This document shows positions 1 through 9,512 of a DNA stretch of 64,000 nucleotides, in pieces. Source of the stretch: Curtobacterium ammoniigenes NBRC 101786 (GTDB lineage: Bacteria; Actinomycetota; Actinomycetes; Actinomycetales; Microbacteriaceae); contig NZ_BCSV01000001.1 of assembly GCF_001571045.1 (NCBI RefSeq), positions 558,001 through 622,000 on the forward strand, in the 5' to 3' direction. The notes beneath the pieces were generated by a model, which had not been told where the DNA came from, made no database searches, and saw only the letters and a list, made by a program, of their open reading frames with translations. The stretch's first letter is position 1. Each line of letters begins with the position of its first letter. The position numbers and the translations under genes are program-made.

Positions 1-1134
1 GTGCAGCTGCCAGGTCTCGAGCGCCGAGTCTTCCCAGCTGAACATGCGTGCGCGGTCGGGCCCGGCGATAGCGAGTCGACGCTGCAGTTCGGGATCATGC
101 ACGACCTGGAACAGTGCCTGTGCCAGTCGTTCCGCGTACGAATCGCGTGGCGAGAGCGCGACGCTGACGCCTGCGTCGGCGGCGACCTCTTGCAGGGCGG
201 GGGCGTCCGAGTGGATGACCGGTGTGCCGAGGTGCATCGCCTCGATGATCGGGAGGCCGAATCCCTCGGCGAGACTCGGCAGGACGAACACGGTGGCGCG
301 GTCGTACGCGACAGCGAGGTCGGCGTCGGTGACGCGGCCGAGCGTCTTCACACGGCCGGGAGCGAGACCCGCCTCCTCGGCGAGCGCAAGAACGTCGACA
401 TCGCCCCAGCCGTCCGGTCCGACGATGACCAATGGGAGATCGGTCGGGGCGTCGGGGTGAGCGAGTCCCTCGATGAGGAACCGGAGGCCCTTCCGTGGTT
501 CGAGCGTGCCGACAGCGAGGACGTATGCGGGCGGAAGTCCAAGCCGCTCGGCTCGAAGGTCGGCGTCGCTCGGCACCGAGAGACGACCGGTCGGGGCGCC
601 CCCGATGACGCGGAGGCGGTCGTCGAACCGGTGGATCTCGTTGAGGTCCGCCGCGACCGCGTGCGTCGGGACGACGACCGCGTCGGCGTACCGGTACGCA
701 CGCTTCACCATTGCCTTGTGGAAGTGGACGCCGTGCGGCGTCATCGTCTCCGGGTGTGTCCACGGAACGATGTCATGCACGGTGGCGACCGTCTGCTGAC
801 CGGCCTCTCCCGACCGCCCATGCTTCACCAGCGGTGCGAGCACGCTCGGCGCGTGCACGAGGCCGCTTCGCACAGAGCGGGACACGATGCCACCCTGCCA
901 CGCGATCGACAGCTCACGGCGCGGAAGGTGCAGGCGCTCGATGTTCGCGAGGCCCGGGAGGAGCGTCCTCAGTCGCTCGATCTCGTCCGGTCCCACCGCG
1001 GAGACGATCGCCTCGACGGAGCACCCGGTGGGCGCTGTCGCGATGAGCTCACGGGTGAGTTCCTCGGCATACCGGCCGATGCCTCCGGCGATCGGAGCGA
1101 GCACCTGATCGACAACCACACGGAGGACGGTCAT
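1..1134 (-). CDS. Glycosyltransferase family 4 protein (3' end outside window)
   Basis: This is a retaining GT-B glycosyltransferase of the GT4 type, expected to add a sugar to a lipid-linked glycan at the inner membrane face. I read 378 codons on the minus strand from an ATG with AGGAG about 10 nt upstream; the gene leaves the window at its C-terminus. The N-terminal lobe has a GGIGRYAEEL motif near residue 20, typical of GT4 proteins. The C-terminal lobe has LEPRKG and then the donor-binding ExxxE region, PSLAEGFGLPIIEAM. It lies about 100 bp downstream of rmlD on the same strand, so it probably belongs to the rmlB-rmlD transcript and may use dTDP-rhamnose or another nucleotide sugar. The acceptor cannot be told from sequence. 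Confidence 0.85.
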   Translation of the reverse strand, partial: MTVLRVVVDQVLAPIAGGIGRYAEELTRELIATAPTGCSVEAIVSAVGPDEIERLRTLLPGLANIERLHLPRRELSIAWQGGIVSRSVRSGLVHAPSVLAPLVKHGRSGEAGQQTVATVHDIVPWTHPETMTPHGVHFHKAMVKRAYRYADAVVVPTHAVAADLNEIHRFDDRLRVIGGAPTGRLSVPSDADLRAERLGLPPAYVLAVGTLEPRKGLRFLIEGLAHPDAPTDLPLVIVGPDGWGDVDVLALAEEAGLAPGRVKTLGRVTDADLAVAYDRATVFVLPSLAEGFGLPIIEAMHLGTPVIHSDAPALQEVAADAGVSVALSPRDSYAERLAQALFQVVHDPELQRRLAIAGPDRARMFSWEDSALETWQLH

Positions 1135-1236
1135 GTTTGCGATGCTCCTGTCGGACGGTGGTGTGTGATCGTACCAATCGCGCTGCGGCTCCAGCCGATG
1201 ATGTCGATGCCATGCTCCAGCCGGAGATGGGGCGTG

Positions 1237-2088
1237 TCAGCGTCCGAGGGCGCCCGACTCGACGGCGGCGTGCAATGCCGCACGCCAGTGCCGCATCGGT
1301 GCGAGTCCGACCGCGGACCATGCCGCGTGTCCGAGCACGCTGTAGGCCGGACGGGGCGCGGGGCGCACGAACGCACTGCTGTCGGTCGGAAGCACGCGGG
1401 CCGGGTCGAGGCCCGACTCAGCGAAGATCGCCTGGGTGAACTCGAACCACGAGGCCTCACCAGCGTTCGTCGCGTGGTAGATGCCAGCGGGCACGTCATG
1501 GTCGACCATGGCAACCAGTTGCCTGGCCAGGTCGACGGTCCACGTCGGCTGACCCACCTGGTCGGTGACGACCTGCACGGTTTCGTGCGTCCGTGCGAGC
1601 CGGAGCATCGTTGCCGCGAAGTTCGGGCCGTGCTCGCCGTAGATCCACGCCGTTCGCACTACGGACGCGGTGTCGGGTGCGAGCGCGCGAATCGCAGCCT
1701 CGCCCTTCGCCTTCGATCGCCCGTACGCATTCAAGGGGTCCGTCGGCGCGTCTTCCGCGTAGGGAGCGGTGCCATTGCCGTCGAACACGTAGTCCGTCGA
1801 CAGCGTGATGAGCCGGGCGCCGACTTCCGCGGTCGCCGTTGCGAGGATGCGGGGCCCCGCGGCGTTCACGGCGTCCGCAGCCGCCTCGTCGGTTTCGGCG
1901 TCATCGACCTTCGTGTAGGCGGCAGCATTGATGACGACGTCATGGCCGACCACGGCGGCGCGCACCGCGTCAAGATCCGTGATGTCCAGCTGCGAGCGGG
2001 TCAGCGCGGTGTGCGGACGATCCTGCAGGACGGCCTGGAGATCCTGACCGAGCATGCCGCCCGCACCGGTGATGAGAAAGCGGGTCAT
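1237..2088 (-). CDS. rmlD: dTDP-4-dehydrorhamnose reductase RmlD
   Basis: RmlD performs the last step of dTDP-L-rhamnose synthesis, the NAD(P)H-dependent reduction of dTDP-4-dehydro-L-rhamnose. The 283-aa protein has the RmlD-type Rossmann start (TGAGGMLGQD), the STDYVFDG segment and the YGRSK catalytic Tyr-x-x-x-Lys, and ends at about the usual family length. The ATG at 2088 follows the rmlB stop by 5 nt, so the two are co-transcribed and probably translationally coupled. Longer upstream reading frames in the same frame overlap rmlB and are not used. The partner genes rmlC and rmlA lie on the opposite strand at 6.1-7.6 kb. Confidence 0.95.
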   Translation of the reverse strand: MTRFLITGAGGMLGQDLQAVLQDRPHTALTRSQLDITDLDAVRAAVVGHDVVINAAAYTKVDDAETDEAAADAVNAAGPRILATATAEVGARLITLSTDYVFDGNGTAPYAEDAPTDPLNAYGRSKAKGEAAIRALAPDTASVVRTAWIYGEHGPNFAATMLRLARTHETVQVVTDQVGQPTWTVDLARQLVAMVDHDVPAGIYHATNAGEASWFEFTQAIFAESGLDPARVLPTDSSAFVRPAPRPAYSVLGHAAWSAVGLAPMRHWRAALHAAVESGALGR

Positions 2089-2093
2089 GGTGT

Positions 2094-3080
2094 TCAGACG
2101 AGCGCCGCGCGTTCCTTGAGCGGCTCCCACCAGGAACGGTTGTCCCGATACCACTGCACGACGTCGGCAAGCCCCTGCTCGAACGGAACCTGCGGCTCGT
2201 AGCCGAGTTCCGCTTGGATCTTCGAGATATCGACCGAGTACCGCAGGTCGTGGCCCAGGCGGTCGGCGACTCGGTCGACGAACGACCAGTCGCGCCCGGT
2301 GGCGTCGAGGAGCAGCTGGGTGAGCTCGAGATTGGTGAGCTCGGTTCCGCCGCCGATGTTGTAGATCTCGCCGGCGCGTCCGCGCGTCAGAACCATGGCG
2401 ATCCCGCGCGTGTGATCGTCGACGTGCAGCCAGTCCCGGACGTTGTTCCCCTCGCCGTACAGCGGAACGTGCTTGCCGTCGATCAGGTTCGTGACGAACA
2501 GCGGAATGACCTTCTCGGGGAAGTGGTACGGGCCATAGTTGTTCGAGCACCGGGTGATCGAGACGTTCAGTCCATGCGTGCGGTGGTAGCTGCGGGCGAG
2601 CAGATCGCTCGACGCCTTCGACGCGGAGTAGGGGGAGTTCGGCTCCAAGGGGCGCTCTTCGGTCCAGGACCCCTCGGCGATCGATCCGTACACCTCGTCG
2701 GTCGACACGTGCACGAATCGCTGCGTGCCGTGGCGGAGTGCCGCGTCGAGCAGCCGCTGCGTGCCGAGCACATTCGTCTCGACGAAGATCGCGGAGTCGC
2801 GCACCGAGCGGTCGACGTGCGACTCGGCCGCGAAGTGGACGATCGCGTCGACGCTGGGAACGATCGCGTCGAGGGCGTCCGCGTCGCGGATGTCGCCGCG
2901 CACGAAGGAGTAGCGCGGCGAGTCCGCGACCGATGCAAGGTTCGCCTCGTTGCCGGAGTAGGTGAGGGCGTCATACACGACGACCTCGGCGCCCTCCAAC
3001 CCCGGGTAGGCGTCCTGCAGCGTTCGGCGGACGAAATTCGAGCCGATGAATCCGGCGCCGCCGGTCACGAGGATCTTCAC
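2094..3080 (-). CDS. rmlB: dTDP-glucose 4,6-dehydratase RmlB
   Basis: RmlB converts dTDP-D-glucose to dTDP-4-dehydro-6-deoxy-D-glucose using bound NAD. The 328-aa protein opens with the short-chain dehydrogenase motif GGAGFIG (residues 7-13), contains the HFAAESHVDRS segment and the STDEVYGS active-site region, and has the YSASK Tyr-x-x-x-Lys. I chose the GTG at 3080 because the Rossmann beta strand starts at once, the length matches the family, and TTAGGAA lies just upstream. It is the first gene of a minus-strand unit with rmlD. The 147-bp gap to the divergent glycosyltransferase must hold both promoters, though I see no clear consensus. Confidence 0.95.
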   Translation of the reverse strand: MKILVTGGAGFIGSNFVRRTLQDAYPGLEGAEVVVYDALTYSGNEANLASVADSPRYSFVRGDIRDADALDAIVPSVDAIVHFAAESHVDRSVRDSAIFVETNVLGTQRLLDAALRHGTQRFVHVSTDEVYGSIAEGSWTEERPLEPNSPYSASKASSDLLARSYHRTHGLNVSITRCSNNYGPYHFPEKVIPLFVTNLIDGKHVPLYGEGNNVRDWLHVDDHTRGIAMVLTRGRAGEIYNIGGGTELTNLELTQLLLDATGRDWSFVDRVADRLGHDLRYSVDISKIQAELGYEPQVPFEQGLADVVQWYRDNRSWWEPLKERAALV

Positions 3081-3227
3081 GAAAGCGATTCCTAACGGTC
3101 GATGAGGCGGTGCGCTCCGAAGCGAGGAGCGTGAGGCCGCCCAGGAGTCTATCGGCGGCACCGCACTCGCGCTGGCCGCCCTGCTGTGCAGCCTCCGAAC
3201 CTGCCGTGAATCCGGCATGATCGCTGC

Positions 3228-4373
3228 ATGCGGATGCGCGCCGCGGGCCTGTTGCGGAGCATCGTCGCGCGCGCTCGGCGTGCACTGCGCCCGGCGCGAG
3301 AACCGTCGCCCCAGCCCCCGCCGCTCCCGCCGCTCGTCGGCTACGTCGTGCACGGGGTCGACGGCGTGCACCCCGCCACGGCGCACATCCGCGTCACGCG
3401 ACGGATCAACCGGTCCGTCCTCTCCGGGCGGATCCGGGCGCGGCGCCTCGATCCCAGAAGACTCCTTTCCGGGGCGGATGACGCACGCTACGACATCGTC
3501 CTCGTGCAGCGCGACGCAGTCGACGCCGCGCTCGAACCCGCCTTTGTGGCCGCGGTCCGCGCCGCAGGCGCGGGCCTAGTGGTCGACATCGACGACGACT
3601 TCTTCACCGAGTCGGCGCGGCGTCGGTTGCGTGCGACCGAGTTCGCCCCTGACCGTCTGGAGGCGGTCGCCGACCTGGTTCGCGCTGCCGACGCGGTGCT
3701 CGTGTCCAGTCCACGGCTCGCAGCGATCGTGCAGCAGCGGACGTCGGCGCTCGTCGCGTTCGTGCCGAACGAACTGGACCCCGAGTTCTGGGTCGACGAT
3801 CCGGTGACGATGCTGCCGACGCCGGATGACGACGTCGTCCGGGTCCTCTACGCGGGTTCCACGACCCACGGCGACGACCTCGCGCTCCTCCGCGACGTGT
3901 TCGCGGAGCTTGCAACCGACGACGGGAGGCCCGTTCACCTCGAGCTCGTCGGGGTCACGCCCGCCTCGGGGCCGGACGCATGGTGGGATCGCCTCGCCAT
4001 CCCCGACGGGTGGACGCACTACCCCGAGTTCACTCGCTGGATGCGCGGAAACGCCGACCGGTGGTCGGCCGCAGTCGCGCCGCTCGCCGACGACGAGTTC
4101 AACCGGTCGAAGAGCGACCTCAAGATCCTCGATTACGGGCTGCTCGGGCTTCCGGTCGTCGCGAGCGACGCCGAGGCATATCGGCACATGCGTGGCGAGG
4201 GCGTGCAGCTCGTGCCGAACACGACGCCGTCATGGCGTGCCGCGATCCTCGCCGCGATCACGGATCCTCGTGCCGGCGACGCGCTCCGGTCCCGAGTGCT
4301 CGCGGGGCGCATGATCGGGGCCGATGCCACCTGGGAGCGCGTGCTTCTGAACACGAGGCGGCGCCACCGGTAG
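3228..4373 (+). CDS. Glycosyltransferase, GT-B fold
   Basis: A 381-aa protein with the look of a group-1 glycosyltransferase. A basic, proline-rich N-terminus of about 45 residues precedes the first lobe, which contains the acidic strand VDIDDDFF. The middle has VRVLYAGSTTHGDD, the usual start of the donor-binding lobe, and the end has KSDLKILDYGLLGLPVVAS, matching the K..E/D-like donor contact region of CgeB/GT4-like enzymes. The start ATG is the first one in frame and comes after the divergent gap to rmlB. It is followed 29 nt later by the DUF2142 gene and probably opens the plus-strand unit that includes rmlC and rmlA. Its substrate is unknown. Confidence 0.75.
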   Translation: MRMRAAGLLRSIVARARRALRPAREPSPQPPPLPPLVGYVVHGVDGVHPATAHIRVTRRINRSVLSGRIRARRLDPRRLLSGADDARYDIVLVQRDAVDAALEPAFVAAVRAAGAGLVVDIDDDFFTESARRRLRATEFAPDRLEAVADLVRAADAVLVSSPRLAAIVQQRTSALVAFVPNELDPEFWVDDPVTMLPTPDDDVVRVLYAGSTTHGDDLALLRDVFAELATDDGRPVHLELVGVTPASGPDAWWDRLAIPDGWTHYPEFTRWMRGNADRWSAAVAPLADDEFNRSKSDLKILDYGLLGLPVVASDAEAYRHMRGEGVQLVPNTTPSWRAAILAAITDPRAGDALRSRVLAGRMIGADATWERVLLNTRRRHR

Positions 4374-4402
4374 CGCATTCGAGTGACGTTAGTGTTGCTC
4401 GG

Positions 4403-6100
4403 GTGACGACGACCTCATCCGCCGCTCCCGTCCGCGCTGATGCTCGCGCACCTCGGACCGGTCTTCGAATCGGATGGCTGACACCCTGGCGTGCGCTGTT
4501 CCTCGGCTGGCTCTGCGCGTTTCTGATCGGTGCAGCGTGGGCAGTGGGCAGCCCCATGTCGTCGTCTCCCGACGAGCCGGACCATATCGTCAAGGCCGAG
4601 GCGACGGTGCACGGCGAGCTCACCGGGGGGTCGCCGTCCAAGTACCCGGGGAAGACCTACGTCGAGGTTCCCGCAGACGTCTCGGTTCCCGGCGGCGATA
4701 TCAGCTGCTTCGCATTCCACGCCAACGTCTCGGCCGCCTGCGTCCCCGCGCAACACGTCAGTTCGAGCAGGGCGCTCGTGCCCAAGCTAACGGGCGTCGG
4801 CGCCTATAACCCGCTCTATTACGCGATCGTCGGCGTGCCGTCACTGTTCCTCGCCGGTAACAAGGCGTGGTTCGCGATGCGGCTCGTGAGCGCGCTGCTC
4901 AACAGCTTCTTCATCGGGATTCTGTTCTTCGCCGCCGTGCAGCTCCGTCGCGCGCCGGCCTTCCTCGCGTGGACCGCTATCGCGCTGACCCCCGAAGCGA
5001 TGTACCTCAGCGGCATGGTCAACCCGAACAGCACGGAGATCGTCGGCTGTGCGGCGCTCGCCGCGCTGGCATGGCTCGTCGTCTCTGATCCGACGCGCCA
5101 CCGACTTGCGGAGCGCATGACACTCATCGCGATCGCCGGCGTGCTCGTGGGAAACACGCGAGCGCTCTCACCGCTGTACGTGTTCCTCATCCTGCTGGCA
5201 GTCGTCATCTCGTTCCCCTTCCGGGGCTCCGCAGACCTGCTTCGGCGTCGGTCCGTCCTCGTCGGCCTGGCCGTGGGCGTCGCGGGAATGATCGTCGCCG
5301 CGCTCTGGACGCTCTTCATCAGCGCGCCCGCTGGGTTCATCCCGACGAGCACGCCGCACGATGGCTTCGGAAAGGCGTTCATCACCACCCTGACCAACAC
5401 CACGGACTTCGGCCGGATGATGGTCGGTCGCACAGGCTGGCTCGACACGTCCCTGCCGGGCGCGGTGTACATCGGATGGGCTGCGATCACCGGGTTCGTC
5501 GTCATGGCGGTCGTGATAGCGGGGTTCAAGCGCCGATCCTTCGGTGCGTTCCTGCTCATGGTCGCGGTGGTGCTCGTCCCGCCGATCGTGCAGGCGCCCT
5601 CGGTGAAGACCTTCGGCTACATCTGGCAAGGCCGCTACACGCTGCCCGTCTACGTCGCGATGATCTTGATCGCTGGGATCGCCGCGGAGCGCTATGTGCT
5701 TCGCCGTCTCGATGCGCCTCGGATCGTCGCGATCGTCACCGCTGCGACCGGCGTGGGCCAACTCACCGCGTGGGTCGTGACCTACCGGCGGTATGCGACG
5801 GGGATCACCGCTCCGTGGCGCGACCTGCTGCACGCAACGCCATGGGCGCCTCCCGGCGGTCCGATCCCGGTCACGGTGATCTTCCTCCTCGGAACCGTCG
5901 GAACGTGCGTGCTCTCGTTCTTCGTCAGCCGGTCCGTCGTGGCCGCCGGGGGGACAGGGTTCGAGCTGTCGGAGGCGGCGATCGACGAGGAGACGGGTGA
6001 GGGCACCGATGGTGCCGCAGGTGCCGTTCCAGACGACGCATCGCGCGACCTCGCGCGCGAACCCGCCGGGCCCGCGTGGGCTCCCGAGCCCGGACGCTAG
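4403..6100 (+). CDS. DUF2142 family polytopic membrane protein
   Basis: A 565-aa integral membrane protein with about 11-12 hydrophobic segments spread over residues 35-520, followed by an acidic tail. After the first membrane segment comes the DUF2142 signature [13 protein letters not shown], an acidic first extracytoplasmic loop as in GT-C glycosyltransferases. DUF2142 proteins are common in polysaccharide loci and are suspected to act in glycan transfer or modification, but their reaction is not established. The GTG at 4403 is chosen because it precedes a short cytoplasmic leader and avoids overlap with the upstream gene. The stop is 9 nt before rmlC, indicating one operon. Confidence 0.85.
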   Translation: MTTTSSAAPVRADARAPRTGLRIGWLTPWRALFLGWLCAFLIGAAWAVGSPMSSSPDEPDHIVKAEATVHGELTGGSPSKYPGKTYVEVPADVSVPGGDISCFAFHANVSAACVPAQHVSSSRALVPKLTGVGAYNPLYYAIVGVPSLFLAGNKAWFAMRLVSALLNSFFIGILFFAAVQLRRAPAFLAWTAIALTPEAMYLSGMVNPNSTEIVGCAALAALAWLVVSDPTRHRLAERMTLIAIAGVLVGNTRALSPLYVFLILLAVVISFPFRGSADLLRRRSVLVGLAVGVAGMIVAALWTLFISAPAGFIPTSTPHDGFGKAFITTLTNTTDFGRMMVGRTGWLDTSLPGAVYIGWAAITGFVVMAVVIAGFKRRSFGAFLLMVAVVLVPPIVQAPSVKTFGYIWQGRYTLPVYVAMILIAGIAAERYVLRRLDAPRIVAIVTAATGVGQLTAWVVTYRRYATGITAPWRDLLHATPWAPPGGPIPVTVIFLLGTVGTCVLSFFVSRSVVAAGGTGFELSEAAIDEETGEGTDGAAGAVPDDASRDLAREPAGPAWAPEPGR

Positions 6101-6109
6101 GCTGTCCCG

Positions 6110-6724
6110 GTGCAGATCCGCGAATTGAACGTCCCCGGTGCGTGGGAGTTCACGCCCGTCCAACACGGCGATGCACGGGGCGTGTTCCTCGAGTCGTACC
6201 GCGCCGACGTCCTTGCCGAGACGGTCGGCCACGCGCTCGACCTTCGGCAGGTCAACATGTCGGTCTCCGCGCGCGGCGTCGCCCGCGGGATCCACTACGC
6301 CCTCATCCCGCCGAGCCAGGCAAAATACGTCACCGCGGTTCGCGGGTCGTTCATCGACTTCATCATCGACATCCGCGTCGGCTCGCCCACGTTCGGCCAA
6401 TGGGACTCGGTCCGCATCGACGACGTCGATCGGCGCGCCGTCTACCTGTCCGAGGGGCTCGGCCACGCGATCGTGGCGCTCGAAGACGCGTCGACCGTCA
6501 GCTATCTCGTCAGCGCGCACTACGACCCGGAGCGCGAGAAGGGGATCAGCATCCTCGACCCTGCGGTGGGTCTGCAGTTTCCGGACAGCATCGCCGACCC
6601 CATCCTCAGCGAGAAGGACACGAGCGCGCCGACCCTCGAGCAGGCAGCGGACGCCGGTCTCCTGCCGAGCTACGACGAGTGCGTCGCCTACACGGAGTCC
6701 CTCAGGACCGGTGGTGCCCGATGA
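6110..6724 (+). CDS. rmlC: dTDP-4-dehydrorhamnose 3,5-epimerase RmlC
   Basis: RmlC is a cupin that epimerises C3 and C5 of the RmlB product. The 204-aa protein shows the RmlC core: RGIHY with the catalytic base His62, the [14 protein letters not shown] strand, the LGHAI segment with His119 and the Tyr138-containing [14 protein letters not shown] segment, then the DP box at 150-151. The start is a GTG 9 nt after the DUF2142 stop. Its TGA overlaps the ATG of rmlA (ATGA), so the two are translationally coupled. The tail of about 40 residues after the cupin core is a little longer than in many homologues. Confidence 0.94.
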   Translation: MQIRELNVPGAWEFTPVQHGDARGVFLESYRADVLAETVGHALDLRQVNMSVSARGVARGIHYALIPPSQAKYVTAVRGSFIDFIIDIRVGSPTFGQWDSVRIDDVDRRAVYLSEGLGHAIVALEDASTVSYLVSAHYDPEREKGISILDPAVGLQFPDSIADPILSEKDTSAPTLEQAADAGLLPSYDECVAYTESLRTGGAR

Positions 6725-7584
6725 AGGGCATCATCCTGGCCGGAGGCTCCGGCACGCGCCTGTGGCCGATCACCAAGGGCATCTCCAAGCAGCTCATGCC
6801 CATCTACGACAAGCCGATGGTCTACTACCCGCTGTCGACCCTGATGCTCGCGGGAATCCGCGATGTGCTCGTGATCACCACGCCGGAGTACAACGAGCAG
6901 TTCCGCGCGCTCCTCGGCGACGGCGAACACCTCGGCATGCAGATCGAGTACGCCGTGCAGCCGTCGCCCGACGGGCTCGCGCAGGCGTTCATCATCGGCG
7001 AGGAGTTCATCGGTGACGACCGCGTCGCGCTCGTGCTCGGTGACAACATCTTCCACGGAGCGGGACTCGGCACCAACCTGCGCCGCAACACCGAAACCGA
7101 CGGCGCCACGATCTTCGCCTACCATGTCGCCGACCCACGGGCCTATGGCGTGGTCGCCTTCGACGACGACTTCAAGGCCGTGTCGATCGAAGAGAAGCCC
7201 GCAGCACCGAAATCGAACTATGCGGTGCCAGGGCTGTACTTCTACGACAACCGGGTTGTCGAGATCGCCAAGACCATCAGCCCGAGCGCTCGGGGCGAAC
7301 TCGAGATCTCGACGGTCAACGAACGCTACCTGCATGACGGCACACTCAACGTGCAGGTTCTGGATCGCGGGACCGCGTGGCTCGACACGGGCACCTTCGA
7401 GTCGATGATGCAGGCGTCTGAATACGTCAAGGTGATCGAGGATCGCCAAGGTCACAAGATCGGCTGCATCGAGGAGATCGCCTGGCGCAACGGCTGGATC
7501 GACGCCGACCGTCTCGCACTGCTCGCCGCGCCGCTCGCGAAGAGCGGCTACGGACTCTATCTGCAACGGTTGCTGCAGGAGTAG
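6721..7584 (+). CDS. rmlA: Glucose-1-phosphate thymidylyltransferase RmlA
   Basis: RmlA makes dTDP-glucose from glucose-1-phosphate and dTTP, the committed step of the rhamnose pathway. The 287-aa protein begins with the nucleotidyltransferase motif [11 protein letters not shown], continues with [17 protein letters not shown], has [10 protein letters not shown] with the metal-binding Asp, and ends with the WLDTGT and EEIAWR segments of short RmlA proteins. The ATG overlaps the rmlC stop. The next gene starts 2 nt after its TAG. With rmlB and rmlD it completes the four-enzyme pathway, so dTDP-L-rhamnose is certainly available to the transferases around it. Confidence 0.96.
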   Translation: MKGIILAGGSGTRLWPITKGISKQLMPIYDKPMVYYPLSTLMLAGIRDVLVITTPEYNEQFRALLGDGEHLGMQIEYAVQPSPDGLAQAFIIGEEFIGDDRVALVLGDNIFHGAGLGTNLRRNTETDGATIFAYHVADPRAYGVVAFDDDFKAVSIEEKPAAPKSNYAVPGLYFYDNRVVEIAKTISPSARGELEISTVNERYLHDGTLNVQVLDRGTAWLDTGTFESMMQASEYVKVIEDRQGHKIGCIEEIAWRNGWIDADRLALLAAPLAKSGYGLYLQRLLQE

Positions 7585-7586
7585 CC

Positions 7587-9482
7587 ATGTGGGGCCGTCG
7601 GCGGCGCGCAGCGGGCACGATCCCGACGCCGCCGCCTGCGCGCCTCCCGATTGCGACGGGGATCGACCCGTCCGGACCGCCTGACTCGCCCACACAGCGC
7701 CTGTCTGTCCTGATCACCGCACCCGTCGCCGACTACCTGGCGCATCGGCATGAGGTGCTGCTCGAGCGAGCCTGGTCCGCCGGCGCGGATGTGGTCCTCG
7801 TCGTCGTCTACGACATTCACGCGGCCCCGTCGAGCACCTACGACACGGTCGACGGCAGCGACTCGGTTCGGGTCGCCAGCGCCAGAGTGTGGGCCACGTG
7901 GGGCGGGGCGCTCGCCGCAGGGCTTCCGAAGCTCACGGGGCGCATCAGCGCGGTTCTCGACACGATGATCGATATTGAGGCTCGCGCCCTCCGGGAACTC
8001 GTCGCGTCGGTCGGCGACGACGTCGCCGTTGCGCAACCCCGGGTCCTCGGGTCCGATGACGTGGTGCGGAGTGCCGGGGCCGCACTGCCGATTCCCGGCG
8101 CTCCGACAGCGTCGCTGCTTCGCGGGCATCCGCGTGACGACGGGCTCCGCGTCGGGCTCCACGAGGCCTTTGCAGCAGACGAGCCGTGCTTAGCCTTCCT
8201 GACGCAATCGGCAGCGCGCCCGATCGACACCGTCGACACGCGGAGCGCAGTCGCCCGCTGGAGCTACGACTCGGCACGGGCCGTCGGCAAGCGCGTGGTC
8301 GTGCTGCCGTTCGATCGGGTGTACCGGGCGAACGAGCTCCGTGAGCGCCGATACGACCAGCGAGCGGCGGCGTCGCTCGGTGTCTGGCGCTCGGCACCGG
8401 ATGTCGCGACGGGCGCGGCGCTCGGCCGACTCGGACTCGAGGTCGCCGACGTTCGCGCAGAGCCAGCTGGCCAACCGGTCGCGCTGCGGGAACCGGTGCT
8501 TCGCGCCGGGTGGCGTCCGGATATCGCGGCAATCCGGGAACGGAAGCAACGCCTCCGGTGGTCTGTCAAGATCGCGGCGCATCCCGGGCCGCGGGGCGAT
8601 GACTGGGGAGACCTCTTCTTTGCGCGTGACCTCGCGGACGCGCTGCGGTCCTTCGGTCAGGACGTCATCATCGATCATCGTGAGTCGCATCAGCGACCGC
8701 TCTCCGAGCATCTCGACGACGTCAGCCTTGTGCTCCGCGGGCTCGACGACACGCCGCTCGTGTACGGCGCGATCAACATCATCTGGGTGATCTCGCATCC
8801 TGGTCTGGTCGACGATGCCGAGCTGGCGCGGTTCGACCTGCGGTACGCGGCCGGACCGGCGTGGGCTGCTGGCGTGAGCGCGCGCACCGCGCTGCACGTC
8901 GAGCCGCTTCTCCAGGCGACCAACCCCGACCGCTTCACGCCGGACGGCCCGCGCGACCCGTCTGCCGCGGAGATCGTCTTCGTCGGGAAGACCCGCGGCG
9001 TCATGCGCCCGATCGTCAGTGACGCGATTGCGGCAGGGCTGCCGGTGACCGTGTGGGGTGCGGGGTGGCGCGGGATGCTCCCGACGGGGGTCGTTGCCGG
9101 CGAGTTCGTCGACAACGACCGACTCCCGGACCTCTACCGTGCTGCGAGGATCGTCCTGAACGACCATTGGCCGGACATGGCTGCAGGCGGCTTCATCTCG
9201 AATCGGATCTTCGACGCCACCGCGGCCGGCGCTATCGTGCTCACCGATCCGGTCGCCGGGCTCACGGAGGTGTTCCGCGGGGCGGCCCTCGCCGTGCGCG
9301 ATGTCGACGAACTGCGCCGCGCTGCGCTCGCTGATAGAGGATCGGCCGCAGAGCGGCGGGAGCGTGCGTTGGCCATCGGGCAGGAGCACTCGTTCGTACG
9401 GCGGGCGCGTGTCCTGCTCGATGATGTGCTCGCCGTCCGTGCGATGCGGCGAGCGGGGTCGCCGCAGCGCGACGACGGCTGA
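7587..9482 (+). CDS. Large glycosyltransferase with CgeB-like C-terminal domain
   Basis: A 631-aa protein of two parts. Residues about 40-290 look like a GT-A-type nucleotide-sugar domain with weak motifs (VVVYDIHA, VLDTMIDIEARALREL) that I cannot place in a named family. Residues about 320-610 form a GT-B lobe resembling the CgeB/glycosyl-transferases-group-1 C-terminal domain: EIVFVGKTRG, VTVWGAGW and LYRAARIVLNDHWPDMAAGGFISNRIFDATAAG, in which the SNRxFDxxAxG segment is the typical donor-binding part. It starts 2 nt after rmlA and is the last gene of this operon. It is likely a rhamnosyl- or other glycosyltransferase for the surface glycan; the N-terminal role is uncertain. Confidence 0.72.
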   Translation: MWGRRRRAAGTIPTPPPARLPIATGIDPSGPPDSPTQRLSVLITAPVADYLAHRHEVLLERAWSAGADVVLVVVYDIHAAPSSTYDTVDGSDSVRVASARVWATWGGALAAGLPKLTGRISAVLDTMIDIEARALRELVASVGDDVAVAQPRVLGSDDVVRSAGAALPIPGAPTASLLRGHPRDDGLRVGLHEAFAADEPCLAFLTQSAARPIDTVDTRSAVARWSYDSARAVGKRVVVLPFDRVYRANELRERRYDQRAAASLGVWRSAPDVATGAALGRLGLEVADVRAEPAGQPVALREPVLRAGWRPDIAAIRERKQRLRWSVKIAAHPGPRGDDWGDLFFARDLADALRSFGQDVIIDHRESHQRPLSEHLDDVSLVLRGLDDTPLVYGAINIIWVISHPGLVDDAELARFDLRYAAGPAWAAGVSARTALHVEPLLQATNPDRFTPDGPRDPSAAEIVFVGKTRGVMRPIVSDAIAAGLPVTVWGAGWRGMLPTGVVAGEFVDNDRLPDLYRAARIVLNDHWPDMAAGGFISNRIFDATAAGAIVLTDPVAGLTEVFRGAALAVRDVDELRRAALADRGSAAERRERALAIGQEHSFVRRARVLLDDVLAVRAMRRAGSPQRDDG

Positions 9483-9512
9483 ACCGTCAGCTGGTGCCGA
9501 GCGCTGGTCGGC

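Noticed and set aside
1-2202. A 733-codon plus-strand ORF over the start of the window
   Set aside because: It is antisense to rmlD and a GT4 gene; its translation has no domain-like sequence and is a product of high GC.
5168-6520. A 450-codon minus-strand ORF
   Set aside because: It is antisense to the DUF2142 and rmlC genes and reads as charged low-complexity sequence.
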